A DNA stretch of 64,000 nucleotides from Dromaius novaehollandiae (taxonomy: Eukaryota; Chordata; Aves; Casuariiformes; Dromaiidae), in contig NC_088132.1 of NCBI RefSeq assembly GCF_036370855.1, forward strand, positions 68,610,841-68,674,840, in the 5' to 3' direction. The notes under the pieces are model-generated. The model worked only from the letters and a program-made list of their open reading frames with translations. It was not told where the DNA came from and did no database searches. Shown here in pieces: positions 38,998 through 52,100 of the stretch. How positions within the stretch are numbered: the stretch's first letter is position 1; every line of letters begins with the position of its first letter. A program made the translations under genes and the position numbers.

Positions 38998-41900
38998 GAG
39001 GGAAATTATTCTTGGAAATGACATTTGGACTGAAAAGGGCCAATGTCTGATCTAAGCCTTCCTGTTGCAGAGGGGTTAACTTAATAAGACTGCTATGCAG
39101 CTATCTGCAGTGGGCTCTTCACTGTCTTAAATGGAAGTTACTTAATAGCAAGAGAACTGATTTAAAGACGGAGAAGTTGTAACTTGCAGAAGTGAAATGG
39201 GCTAAGATAAAACTAGAGGGAAAAGACAAGATAATAACTGCTTGCAATGAGAGAGGTGAAGCCCTGTCATTGCTGGAGTTCGAGCACAGATAGCACTGTG
39301 AAAAAGAGCACATAACTGTTCAGTACATCAATTTGTTTCTGCGCGGTATATTTACAAGTGGCGTGTTAGGTATTTTTTGTTTAAGAATATGATATAACAG
39401 TATAGTAACACGTTGGAAAACATAATGTTGTGCAAAAAGGAACAGAATTATAATGGATCACAACAGTCACTTATGTATTGGCCTCCTGAATTCGCATTCA
39501 GTATCAGTATAAGAATCATATATAGCTCATTCCCAACAGCTAGTCTAAGAAGAGTTCCCTGATGGCACCACCAGATGTGTCTATCTATGCCACACACAGG
39601 AACTTATTATTTAGTGTTGTCCTGGCAAGGCCAAGATCTTTAAAGCAGTCTATGGATCAGATCAGATCCACAGCACTGGCAAGGCACCCAAATTACCACT
39701 GATTTCAACAGGAATTTGAGTTTTTGAGTGTCTCACAAATTTGGTGGTAGCTCCTACCAAAGGATCTTGACTCTCTTGTCAGATTCTAAACAGTATCAAG
39801 AGTACACATATGAAGTGTTTATTTCTAATAACTTTAATAATCAAGAAGCTTTATGAATAATACTCCTAGCAGGCAATGTTTTTTGTAATGTGCCTCATAG
39901 CACTGTGAGGCCAGAGTCAGCTTACTCTGGTGGAAGGAAGAGAACTGCAAGAGAGCTCTGCAGGGTTCTGGTTTCTGCCTGAGCAGATGGAGGCACTAGA
40001 CAGCCCCAGGGAGCAAAGCACAGGCTCACGCTAAGATACAGAAAAATCCTGTTTCTGTGATCCTAAACTCTAACAATTACAATTTAACCATGTTGTCTCT
40101 CACCAGTCATTTAGTCTAGCTCTGTGTGTTGAGCTAAGTAGTGTTAAGTTTTGTACTAATTGAAACTAAGAATCTAATTTTGCACTGTTCTCTAGTGTGG
40201 ACAACAGCCCTGCTATAAAAGGATTGTATCAGTACAGATCCTTCCTGTAAATTCAGTAACATAAGCTGTGTGAGAGTAACAGCCTTTCCATTATGAAACC
40301 ATCACATGACATTAGCAAGGAAAAAGCATACGTTAAAAACAAAGACCATTTCGGTATTTTAATTTTGAAGTTGATCTCATAAAATGTTAAGGCCTAAACA
40401 TACTATCATCTTAACCCCTTTTGCTGTCCCTGTAGCTAGACACATACAAGAGGAGTAGGACCTGTGATTCCTGAATTTATTGCTGACCCATCTTCTGCTT
40501 TGTCGTATGGTTTATGCTTACATCTCTGCTGCACCAAAAACCAAAAAACCCAACTCTACCGAGAAAAATAATGCCCAAGCAGTGCATGTTTGCTGCCAAG
40601 GTTTTAAAGCATGTCAAAATCCTGAAATAATGTCATTGGCTATGCATCTGGGGGAAAAAAAAACTGTTTGAAGTGAAAACCAACTTTTGATTGAAATACC
40701 CTGTTCTGCATCTGCAGACACTAGTCCATTTTCCTCAAATAGATCTACCAAAGATGATTTCCCTCACAAATAAAAAGCCATTTGGGAGCAGAAAAAGTAG
40801 ACAAGCTTGTTCTCCTTTTCCAGTTTATGAATAAAAATGAAGTGTGAGAGAGAAATTTATTGGTTCTGAAATCTTGAAGGACATAGTCAGCAGAAACTAT
40901 CTGTTCAGTTCACTGTATTTCTTAATAAATCAGTTTTTAATGTAGAATATGATTCGATAAGCTTATTTTTTTCTTCTGTGTCCAGCAAATTCAAAGCAAT
41001 TTAACAAATGAAACTACTCTTAAATTCTGTTGCAGTATTTTACCTGACTTCCAGTTTCCATCTAAGTGTTGCTGAGACATATCACAAGCACAAAGTTTCT
41101 GGTAAACAAGGCGTACACTGTTTACATCTGTGTTAGCAACTATTGTAAACGATTATGTAGCTTAACATGGTTATTCAGTCTTATTTAATCTTGTGAATAT
41201 ATTGTGTGTATCCTTGTGCTATCAGGAGGATTTAGGAAATCTATTGAAAGAACTATAGCAGTTGGAAATTCACATGTAATTATAGCTCTCACAATGTGAA
41301 TCAACTTTTCTTTGGGAAAATAAAAGGAGAATAAGATTAAGATGCATGACGACATAAACGAAGACCTCTTCTGTGGTGCTGGTATGGTGTTTTACATGAA
41401 TTTATCCTGATAAAACTGTCTAGATCAGGTTTTTGAATCAGTCTGGCATAATCTGAGCATTATGAGATGTTAGAAACTCACAAGACAGCATGGTGGGATG
41501 TGTATTTGCCATCGCTAAGTAGCAGTGAAATGCACCAGACACGGCTAAGGAGACAGAAAGCAGACGTGGCAGGAAAAACAGGCACTGGAAGCTGCAAAAA
41601 GAGAGGTGCTAATGGAGCTTGAGTGCATGTCCATTTTCACAGACATATCCCATTTCAGCGAACTCCCTTTGCCCAGTCCAGAGCACAGCAAGCAAAGGAC
41701 TACGGGAATTGCAGCAGTTGGACGTGCCTCAATCGAATGTGCACAGCCCACAGGCAAGGCTGGCTTAATCATCATTAGAAATCATTCCAGGTCTGAGTCT
41801 AAAATGATACAAAATTGCTAGAAACAAGCAGTACCAAAACTGAAGAATCTTTAAGTTCATCTCTGATTAAACCAATTCAGAGAAAGCACAAGGCCAATGT

Positions 41901-42280
41901 CTGTGCAGTCTCAGACTAGGGAGGGATGGAGAGGACAAGCTGGCAGCAATATTGCATTTGCCTTCTCCTGAGTTTCAATATCACACGGGCTGATTTGGGC
42001 CAGGGAGCAGCACAGGGATTGCTTTAATACAGATAGCTAGTGATTTTTACCGACAGAGAGCGTGCTCTGACCGCACCTGTGCTAGCTGGGGAATTGGATG
42101 TATGTGGCTTAACTCCAAGGTTACGGGGTCTCTTGCATTAAAGTTGTCTGTCACTCCAGGGAAATCTGCCACTTTCCAAAAGGCGGCTTTCTGTCCTTTT
42201 GTGACATTGAAGCACTGCTCCAAGTGTAATGGAATTGACCTGATTTTGATTAGGTGTATATAGTCATCTGTTGTATAGTA

Positions 42281-42308
42281 TTTCATGACCATATCTGTGG
42301 TCATGAAA
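42281..42308. repeat. Perfect inverted repeat, 10-base arms with 8-base loop
   Basis: TTTCATGACC (42,281-42,290) and GGTCATGAAA (42,299-42,308) are exact reverse complements flanking ATATCTGT. It could form a small hairpin. No gene context. Confidence 0.85.
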
Positions 42309-44369
42309 ACAGAATGAAGTGTAGGGGAGAAAAGGAAAAGGTAGCAAACATCAGAATTTCAACTGTATTTTTCCTCTCTTTATCCATTTAGAGCACTGCA
42401 TCTTTCCATTAAGTATAGTAGGTGAAGACAAGAGTTTGGTACTTCTTTTCCTTGTTAATACTGAATGCTCTGCAGTGCAGTGGCAGTAGCACAGTTCAGT
42501 GCAATGTGGAGACCTCTGTCATTGTCCCTTTCAAGGAGCTTGCAGAATAGGGGGAGGGTTCAGAAGTCACATTTTGGTGTGATTATGAATGCCCTGGTTC
42601 AGCCTCCCTGAGGACTTTTGCACTGAGAGCTCTTTGCAAAAGATAACCACAAGTATAAAGTTACCAATCGAGTATCCCCATTAAAAAATGTGGTAGCACT
42701 AAAACAGACACACAAATGAATTTCAGACTTAGCTCTTTCAGAATGATAAAAATCCCTGGCAAATCTGCTTAGATTTAAGAGAAATTGAAACATCCAGTGA
42801 ACATATGTGTTTTAAACTGCCATGGGAAAACTTTTGAAATACATTTGTACACATCTGCTGTCTTATTTTTCATGCTGTTATGGTATCCAAGTATTCACAA
42901 AATATTCATTGACAGTGAAGTTAGGCTTCACATGCAACTGAATGTTAGGTCTAAATACAAATGACTGGCTCCATACAGAACATTAATGTGCCAGATGTGC
43001 TGGTCTGTGGATTGTAACAATAAGCAGACTCCCCACATGGGCGCAGCCAGATTTGTCTTTCAGCTGTGATACCAGGTTGCCATTTCACCCGTGACAAAAC
43101 TGTTCACTTTCTTCTATTACAATATGCCAGCGAATAACAAAGACGTGCCTCCTCAGCTACAGCAAATGTATTGTAATAGCTAATCAGAGAATAACCTTTC
43201 TTCAGGGGAGACAAAGCCGCATCTACCAGCCGAAGAAGCTGTGAGCTCCCTGAGAAGCCCCCTGGACTCACTCAAAGGACACACAAAACCTGGATGAAGG
43301 CTGGGATCTTGGGCAATAGCTGAGCGTTAGGTGGTCATATGCCACTGTTGCCTGAAACTTTCATTTGGGATAGTCAGTTGGTGACCTGGTGCTGGCTGCA
43401 AGGTACAGAGGTGCCTTTCCATAGTAATCTCAGAAGCTCTAAAACCTTCTTAAAAATCAGGATCAACAACTGAAAATTGACATCACTATCAGTCTTTGGG
43501 TATGTGTGAGTGATAGGAATTTAAGCTTATCAACCTGTCATTATAGTTGCATTGGTAGATGGCTATGTGCATCTATTTTATTTCATCTGACAGAGCTTAT
43601 GAATTCACAAATCGAAAAGCATAATGAAATGTGTTTTAGCTCATCGAGGTGGCAGGCTCTCCTTCTTCCATTCTGTGTTCAGGTTTCCAGTGGAGAACAC
43701 AGTAGCCACAACCTTGTTCTCCTTTGGAATGAGGATGCTAAAGTGATTTGAATCTGGCAATATAAGTAATACTCACTTCATCTTATTTATGTTTTTACAC
43801 TAGTATACAATAAATATCACATCTAGGTGCATGCAAGCACGTGCTGTCTAATTGCTTATATGTCAGTAATGGAATTTAAGCTAGTTTTTGGCTGCTTTTC
43901 CCCCTCCGAGCAGCATAAATGCTTGAAAATACTGGCCTTTGTCAAGAGCAGACTAACGTTGCTATCAGTCAACACATTAGTTTCTGCACATTCACCTTGG
44001 AGCAGTCACTGTGTGAGCCTGTGCCCTACGGTCACTGGGCTGAAGAGGGCCGTGTGCCAGCCCTGCACATCCCTCTGCTCTGGAAGTAGGATAGAAGTCA
44101 ATTATAGCTGCCTTGCTAGCGGTCTGGAGTTTTTCCAGCCAATTCTTGCTTTTCTGTAGCCAGACTGGAGACGTGGGTCTGTCACCGCTCCGGACAGACC
44201 CTCCTTCTCCATAAAGAGCCTTTGGAGCATGACACTGCCCTAGCTCATATGTGTGGGAGTGATCTCCACGCCACTTCCTAATGATTTTATCCTTTAGATT
44301 TGCATTTTAACCGTTATGTTAAACCAATCAGCTCATCACCAGAGTGATCAGACCTCTATCTTTTGTGAC

Positions 44370-44690
44370 CCCTAGTAATGACAGGGGCGGTGGGCACAGA
44401 CTCCCTGGCCACCAGTTTGCGGGTCGCCTTCTGCCCAGCCCTGAAACGGGGGCAGAAACACCTCCTGCAGAATGGCCCAAATACCTGAAAAGAGGGAGCA
44501 TGTCCCTGCTGGGGTGTGTTTTTCCACCTCTCAGGTGCCAGGGCTGTGAGACTGGTGTCAGCTCCGCGAGGGGCCGGTGGGGAAGGGCCCCTGAACCGCT
44601 CGGCTCCCGCGAGCCCATGGCTCTCCGGCGAACGACCCCGGCCAGCGTTGCTGCAAAGGGGCCTGTGGGCACGGCCCAGCCGGCTTTCCC
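44370..44690. other. Isolated CpG-rich patch (orphan CpG-island candidate)
   Basis: About 320 bases with dense CpG (especially 44,560-44,660). Frames of up to about 190 codons cross it on both strands, but none resembles a known protein. At 44,406-44,420 there is a partial match to the CTCF core (CCACCAG followed by TGCG with mismatches), too weak to call as a site. Confidence 0.55.
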
Positions 44691-45201
44691 CCAGCAAGAA
44701 CATCACGACTCCTACCTTAGTCAGTTTTTGTTTGCATTTTTTTGTTTTCTTAGTATAAAGCGTAACCCCAGAAACACTTGGGCAGTAATTGCACTCCTCA
44801 TGAAACATAATAATCCCCAATATTTCCCAGGGGGACAAGGCAAATCATACACTTTTCAGTTCAAACTCCAGAATAAAACAACATTTTTGCTGTATTGTAA
44901 AAATATAATGGCCCTATGCTGAGAGACAAATAGTGCCGAGACACTGTATGATATATTTATTTAGTCACGCTCTTTGCCTCTGCTTGTTAGTGGATTGCAG
45001 AATATTTGAGATAATTCTTTAAAGCAATGATCAGTGTTCATGTTTGGGTTGGGGGTAAATGTTGTCATAGATGAAACAGAAATAGAGACAAAACAGCTTC
45101 AGATGAGCTTTACAGAGAAAAAAGTGATTTGCCTCCTTTTAGTTTCTGTGAAGGAAGACATGAAAAGAAGTTTCTTGCTTGGCTATATGGACACATGTAT
45201 C

Positions 45202-45224
45202 TGTGTGTGTTTTTGTGTGTGTGT
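45202..45224 (+). repeat. Interrupted TG dinucleotide repeat
   Basis: Two TG runs separated by TTTT. Confidence 0.8.
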
Positions 45225-46134
45225 CTACATGCATATAAAATAAGTCTTGAATCATTCTTAAAAACTCTCTTCAGGAATAGAGAACCACTGTAAAAGATCA
45301 AGCATCTGGAACTTAAGAAGAAGGAAAGTCATACCGGCTGTTTAAAATCCTATATCTCATTTATTGACTCTTAAATTCCATTTAAGAGTTGCAAAGGCCT
45401 ATTGAATATGCAAGTTTTGCTCCTAATAAATAGGTGTATTTTATTGTGCTGCCAGATGATCTCATGGGAAAGACAGCAGAATCTTAAAAGCAATCATAAT
45501 CCGCTTATCAGTTACAAACCCTATTGATTTACTTTTTAAATGAAAATGTAACTGGAAAGGTAAAATATTTGCTTTTAAAAGATGACAATTTTACTGACTG
45601 TGTGGGTTGAGAATAAAAGAGGCAACTGACTGAAAGCCTGCAGATTTGATTGAAGAATCAAACAGAAAATTATTCTTGCATGTGTTAAAGCATAGACAAA
45701 TAGCCTAGTTTGCTGTGTTTATGATGGCTGATAGTGATGTGGGATGAGAGAGAAGGCAGGGATTAATAATATTTTATTGCTGCTTAGGGAAATTTTAAAT
45801 AGAACCACTGAGATCCTTTACTGATTAAGGCTTCATAAGGGAATTTTATTCTTAAGAAATGACCCTGCTAGATACTGTGTAAAGAAGCAGAATCTTCTCA
45901 CAGATGGGTTTTGCATGTCGATTGGGAATTTGGAGCTTTAGAGCTAACATGTGTTTATGCTTTAGAATAATAGGCACAGAAGACTACTTTTTTAGCCACC
46001 CAGGAGCCTTATTCCAGACTCTACAGGCTTTTTTTTAAGGCACTTTCTCCAACCACATAGGATAGAGACAAATTCTCAGGGAAGAACTTGTATGTCATAT
46101 AGGGAAATTTGTTCACAGGGAGCCAAAGAAAAAG

Positions 46135-46153
46135 CCCCCCCCCCCCCCCCCCC
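46135..46153 (+). repeat. Poly-C tract, 19 bases
   Basis: Uninterrupted run of 19 C between AAAG and GACTAAAACC. Confidence 0.9.
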
Positions 46154-49100
46154 GACTAAAACCAACCAAAATCTGGCTATGTACCTAACTGCTGCTGGAA
46201 GCTATGTACTAGGCCTTGAGACTGCATCTCAGAAGTGCCAGTCATGGATATTTTATAGATACTTTTCTATATATAGAATAAATAGCAGTAAGAAAGGAAG
46301 GAAAAGTGGAAAGTGTAGAATTCAAGAAACGAGGACTCCAGTGATGAGCTGCTTCAAAGGGTTTAGCAGTGTGGCATGTTTACTGTTTCTTTCCTGAGAT
46401 GTAGTAAATCACTCAGTAATTTCTATGTTCCCACAGAGATGGAAGATAGACATTCATTAGTCTCATTCATTGTAAGTCACTGACTATAGGGAAAAAATCC
46501 TCCCTCAATTAGAAATCTGGCCTTTGCATTGTGAATCCCTGGTTAAACATACTGTTTTACTGTTCAAAAGGCATCACCTGTATTTCAAAAAAGCAGTTTG
46601 TAATACAGGCAAAATGCATTTTATCTATAATTTCAAGAAACTGAACACGTAGGGTCTGACACCTCCTGTTGACAGAGGAAGAGAATTTGTCTGGCATCAT
46701 CTAATCTGATCTTCTTGGTCCAATGAAGAGAAGGGACCTAGGACTGCACTCTTCTCATGGTCTCTTGTCTTCTCTTCCTGTGGCAAATTGTAGTTTTGTG
46801 GATTTGTGGAGAGAGAGGGAGTGTCCAGTGGATCTTAGGTTTATTTCAGGAGTTTTGAGGAGGTGAGAGAAAGAGGGGAATATGGAGAATGTGCACTTTT
46901 GGACTAAACATCTGTTACCTGCCAACCTGCAGTCACTGTGCCTCTGCTCGGGATACCAGGTGCTGCCATCCAGCCCCACACACCAGAGTGTCCATACAAA
47001 TCCGATGGATGTATCTGGGATCACCTTCATTTTAGTCTTCTCAGGTGATGGATTTACTCGTTTTTTGCATCCACTCATTCACAGACACATTTACTCCTAG
47101 AACGGGAGTGTTATTGCAGAGTAGTGGTGAAAAAAAAGATTGTCCTTGAAGGGATTTGCAATATGCAGACCCACTGGCAGCTGGTTTCATCTCTGAATTT
47201 AATTAGTTTTACTAGACGTGATATAAGGCAGTGTTGAAATTGGTCCATTATTATCCTATAGTCTGTCTGCTTATCTGTGCAGGATTAAACATACACTGAA
47301 AACCTATGAGCAATGTCACTAGGAAGCTGAAGAACTCTGCATTTACAAACAAGCTAAAGGGTGAAATATTAAGACAAATACTTCTCTCTAATATTCTCTC
47401 TAACAGGCTGCTTCCTTTAACTAAAATAACAAACCTAAATAAAATCATGCCATTTAAAGAGACCTAGCTTGCCAGAGGCAAACAAGTGCACACGAGGCAT
47501 AATTGCTAATCAAGAGGATAGACTGCTGACAAATCATGAAACATTTGCACTGCTAGCTCATACTTTGAGCACTTCTGTAGAGAAAAGGTATCAACATCAG
47601 AAACGTTTAAGTGTCATGCTAGAATTTTTTACTCTTTGAAGCCTGAAAGCCAGGGAAAGCATAAACTACACATCTTTATTTCCACTGAGATCCTTTCAAA
47701 TCTCATATTAAAAAATACATTCAAATAATTATAAATTGGTGAGCATTAAAGGAACTGAAATGGGTTTGTATTTTCCACAGGTCTGCTTCTCCTTTTGTAG
47801 GGGTTTTATACCAGAAAAATGTTATCCATTTCAGTGTTTATGTATAGATATGTATCTATATATCTACAAGAAAGAGATTCAGGTTTTTCACTTTTCTGTG
47901 AGGACCTAAAGGACGTTTAGCTGTTCATATGAGAAGAGCACAAGCAGAATATCTTGTATTAAAAAAGGCAGCAGTGATCGGCTGCTCCTTTTCAGTACCT
48001 TGTGCCACTTCCCGCAGAGGAGGCAGCTTGCCTCTCTGCAGATACCAAAACACAGGTGCACACCATAAAACTGAACTGGAACTTGGATCCTAAATGAAAA
48101 AGATCTGTGATCCTTTTGATACCATTAGGCATGCAATTAGTCCCACAGATTTGGTGATACTATTCACATGATTTAAGTTCTTTTGTAACTCATAAGCGAA
48201 ATCCAACAGATGCTTAACTCTTTTGTTGTAATAGGCCAGACAGCATTTACTGAAGGTCTGAGAAACTGCTCTTTGAACCAAAATCTGTGTTTGATCATGT
48301 TTGGTTAGAACAGGCGGGGGAGAACAAGCCTGATTTTGGTATTGCATTCGCTCTCAAAGATAAATTGTATTTTCTTTTTGGACATTCAAAATGACAGTGA
48401 GACCTGAGCTACAGAACCAGTGTCAACAGAATTGGACACCTGGAATCAGGTAACAAATTCTAAAAATTTTTGATCCAATATTTTATATAAATCAAGGCTT
48501 ACACCACTGCAAGAGTTTGCTACTCGGAGGAAAAAATGTCTTTCAGTAGCATGCCTAATAGTATTATTTTCTTTTTATATTAAGGAATTCAGAGCCCAAT
48601 CCTGAAGAAAACCGAGGAGCGGTCTAAAGGTGGACAGAGGCCCTGGGAGCTGCTGTGAGGGAGGCAGTCCTGCTTCCACCTTCTGCACGGAGACCTTGGC
48701 AAAGCTTCTGGTGGTGGGCAGCCTCATCCGGCTGCCCAGGGTGCCCCACTGCAGCAGGTAGCCTCATCCCAGGTGTAAAACGTTGACACAAGAGAGTGCT
48801 TGCTTGCTTTGCCTAACCTGTAGGTGTTAGCTCTGCACCTGAAAAGGGTTTGCTCGAAGAGCCTGATGCATAAACAGCAGCTTTTTCTAGTGAGTCCTCA
48901 GCTTCTGAAGCAAATTTCATCTTAACTAAAACAGTAATTTATTTCAGGAAAATAGCGCTATCTGTCATAATTGTACTTGGCAAGCCTCAGTAGGTCTACA
49001 GTTGTTATTTTAAAAGCCAGTGTTTGCCAACATGGTAAAATCAAGATGCAAGTATCTTTACTTCAGATACGAAATAGTGTTGAAATGCCCTATGCTGAAG

Positions 49101-52100
49101 TTTGGCAAATTTTGGCAACTATTTTAACAGTGAATAATTACTGAAATTACTCTTTGCTGTGCTATTGTTCTCCTTTCCATGAGAATTACTGCTAAGACAG
49201 CTCAGGAACAGCAGACTCAGTGGTACCACTTTTATAAGCAAAGATAAAGCCTTGGAAAAGTATTAACACATATCTACATCTGTCATCTAAATGCTGACTG
49301 ATTTAAAACAGATTATTCTTTACATATTGAGCATTTGGTGTACTAAACTGAGGTGTTTAGGTTATTTGATTGATTTCCATTTTCATTACAGTCCCATATT
49401 TATTTAGTCTTGTCTCCTGTTTAATGTTAGGGATAGGTATTTGGGTTCCACCTTTTTTCCTCAAATCCCCCATATATTGCGTGCACAACAGTTGGCATTA
49501 CAGTTCAGTTTGTTGCCTGGAGACAGCTGTCGGGATGCACGGTAGTATAAATCACACCTGACACTGTTGCTAAGGAAATAAGACCATCTCCTGCTTTTCC
49601 TTTAGGCCTTGTAATAAGAGAGGCAAACAAAATAAGTGGTTTGTATTCAGGATATTTAAATATTGCTTTAGTTTAGCAAAAGTGAAAAGGAAACTACATA
49701 ATGTACATCTGTAACAGCTTTCCTGGGGAACAAATACTGCGTTTTCTTTCTTCTGAAGGTGATTATTGGAAGCACAGGATTACAGCTTGTTGTGTGATGG
49801 AGGAGAATAATTAGACACAATTTGGATTTAGGGCATAGCAACTCAGTAAACTTTTTGGAGGCTTTTTAAATTTGCAGAGCAGTGCCTGCTGTTCACCCTA
49901 ATCTTTATGGTGCTTTGAAGAAAAAGAAGTATTTTTGTTACCAAAAGCCTGATAGTAAAAGTGAAAATGGGACTTGAGAAGTTACTTCTTCAGTTAAGAA
50001 GACCATAAAAGAATTTAATTTGTCGAGTTCATTTATTTCTTCCCTCTATGTAAAGAATCACAGAATGCATACTTAAGTTGTTCTTGACAAAATACTTGTT
50101 AGAGACTTAGTTAAGTAAATACATTTGGGGAACAATGGCAAATCTGTGAACACATTTCTCGGTCTCCCCCAGCTTTCTGTTAAGCCTCTTTCTCTAGAGG
50201 CGATTGCAGAGAGGCTGGCTGGGGGGACTGATCACCTCTTGCTGCCACCAGTCTGTCACACCAGCAGGAAGGAGTCGGGCAGCTCCTGCTCCATGCTGAT
50301 TTATTCTTATCCCTTGGTTGAGAGCAGTGTGCAAAGAGCTCTTTTTTAAAATAAAAATAACTTCACAATGTGCACAGTAACAGTTATTTTGCTCTTTTCT
50401 AAAATAAGACAGACTTCTTGAACAGCTTTCTCATCTTTTATCCTCTGTAAAACCCATGCAAGTCCCAAATCAGCATAGCATACCAAATCTTTGTATTGCA
50501 TAGTGTTGGAAACAAAGTTCATCACTACAGGGAAACAAATCCTTGGAAATTTCTCTCTCGAGAGATTTTAAGATATTTAGAGGTATCTAAACATTTTGAG
50601 TCTATTACTAGTATTGTAGCTGATTTATAAGTCTCATAATTATTTCTCTACTTATCATTTATTTATTTTGATTTATACAAACAATAAAGAAAGAACCTAC
50701 CCCTGTCCCTAGGCACGCCTCATAACTTTTGAGTATCTTAAATCTCTGAAGCTTTAACAGACAAAACACCAGCAATAATATTTACTCCCTTTCGTAAGTA
50801 TTTTAAAGGCCCCATTTTAAGTTCTTGACATTTATCCTCCTGAGACTTTTTGCCCTCAGAATCAAGGAAAAAAGGACAGGCTTTGTAGTCTGGACCAGAA
50901 TACCTTTCTTTGGGAGAAACAAATATCAAACAGTTCAAATCTTTCATGGCAATTCCTTCCCTTTGGTGCTGAGCAAGGCCAACCTCACGAGCCGCTGGCC
51001 ACTGAGACGAATGGTAGAGATGCCAAATCAAAAGCTGGCCCAGGATTTCACACATTTTAACCACCTACATACTAGTATGCTAATTATTCATTCATATTAT
51101 TAAATTGTATCACACTAGCAAGTAGAGGTTCCAATTAGCATGTCACTGTGAGAAAAACCTGAACTAAAGAATTTACTACTATAGGAGAGAAATTACTGTA
51201 GGGCAAGAAGTGCACAGGAGGAACGTGGAAGAGTTAACGGTGAGGCATTTCTCGTTAGGGTAATGAGCAGTGCTGTCCGTATACCTTCCTAACCATTGTA
51301 AAGTGTTCTGTAGGCACTGTGCTGTAAGTGGATTAAAGGAGAATTTAAAAGAAAGTATTATTCTTCCTCCTTTCTCTTACCCTCTTATCTCTGATTGACA
51401 CATGTAGTTTTAACAGAGACAGGCACTGCCTTTTTATATTTTTATTTTAAAATATTCTCGCGTGTACAAGAAACACCAGAACTTTGTTCTATATCTAACA
51501 AGACTTCCTTTTTTCAAGGACTGGATGTACAGTAAAAGGATGTTCAGACTATTCCAATGTACTTTTGTAAGGATTTTTTTCCCCTAAGGTATTATTTCTT
51601 GGTCAGTAAAACAGTTATCCACTGCTATCACGCACCCAAAATCTGAAATCCTTTGCTCTCGTATTTTTCTTTATTATTCTTCACTATCCTGCAGCTCTTC
51701 TTTGTGCAGCAGACAGAAGGTGGCATTTCAAACCAATCTCAGATGAACTTTTCTAACTTACTGAAAGTTGCTGAGCTCTTCCTAGTAAAGAAAATTGCTA
51801 GAATTGCTAGCAAAAACTATTGGACAACAGAACTGGAGTCATGGCTATCAGATATCTTCTTCAAGAAGGCTTGAAACACCTTTAGTGTGAGTGATTCATC
51901 ATTTCCTAGCCTGATTTCTAGCTTCAAGTGTGCATGTTTGAAACACATTTCTCAAAATGACTTTTTTCTGGAGGCAGCAGAGTTTAAAAGTATTGCTTTT
52001 GCCTTCTGGATGCCCTTAGTTTGGGGAACTAAGGGTGCCTTTCTCCAAATAGGTCAAGAAAATTTTCAGCCTGGAATCCCAAGTTTGTTTCCAGGCAAGA

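Larger units (their letters stand above)
32041..44340. other. Intergenic, no gene recognised
   Basis: AT-leaning DNA containing the CR1 fragment at 34.06-34.53 kb, a 13-C tract, the palindromic RFX-like motif and the hairpin at 42.28 kb. An open frame at 41,549-41,820 on the plus strand is discussed among the findings. Nothing else is recognisable. Confidence 0.7.

Noticed and set aside
44344..44922. 192-codon plus-strand frame
   Set aside because: It crosses a CpG-rich patch where the minus strand is also open for 160 codons; no known domain.
50056..50068. AATCACAGAAT word resembling a reverse-oriented CR1 tail
   Set aside because: The match covers about 11 bases only and the adjoining CR1 sequence is absent.
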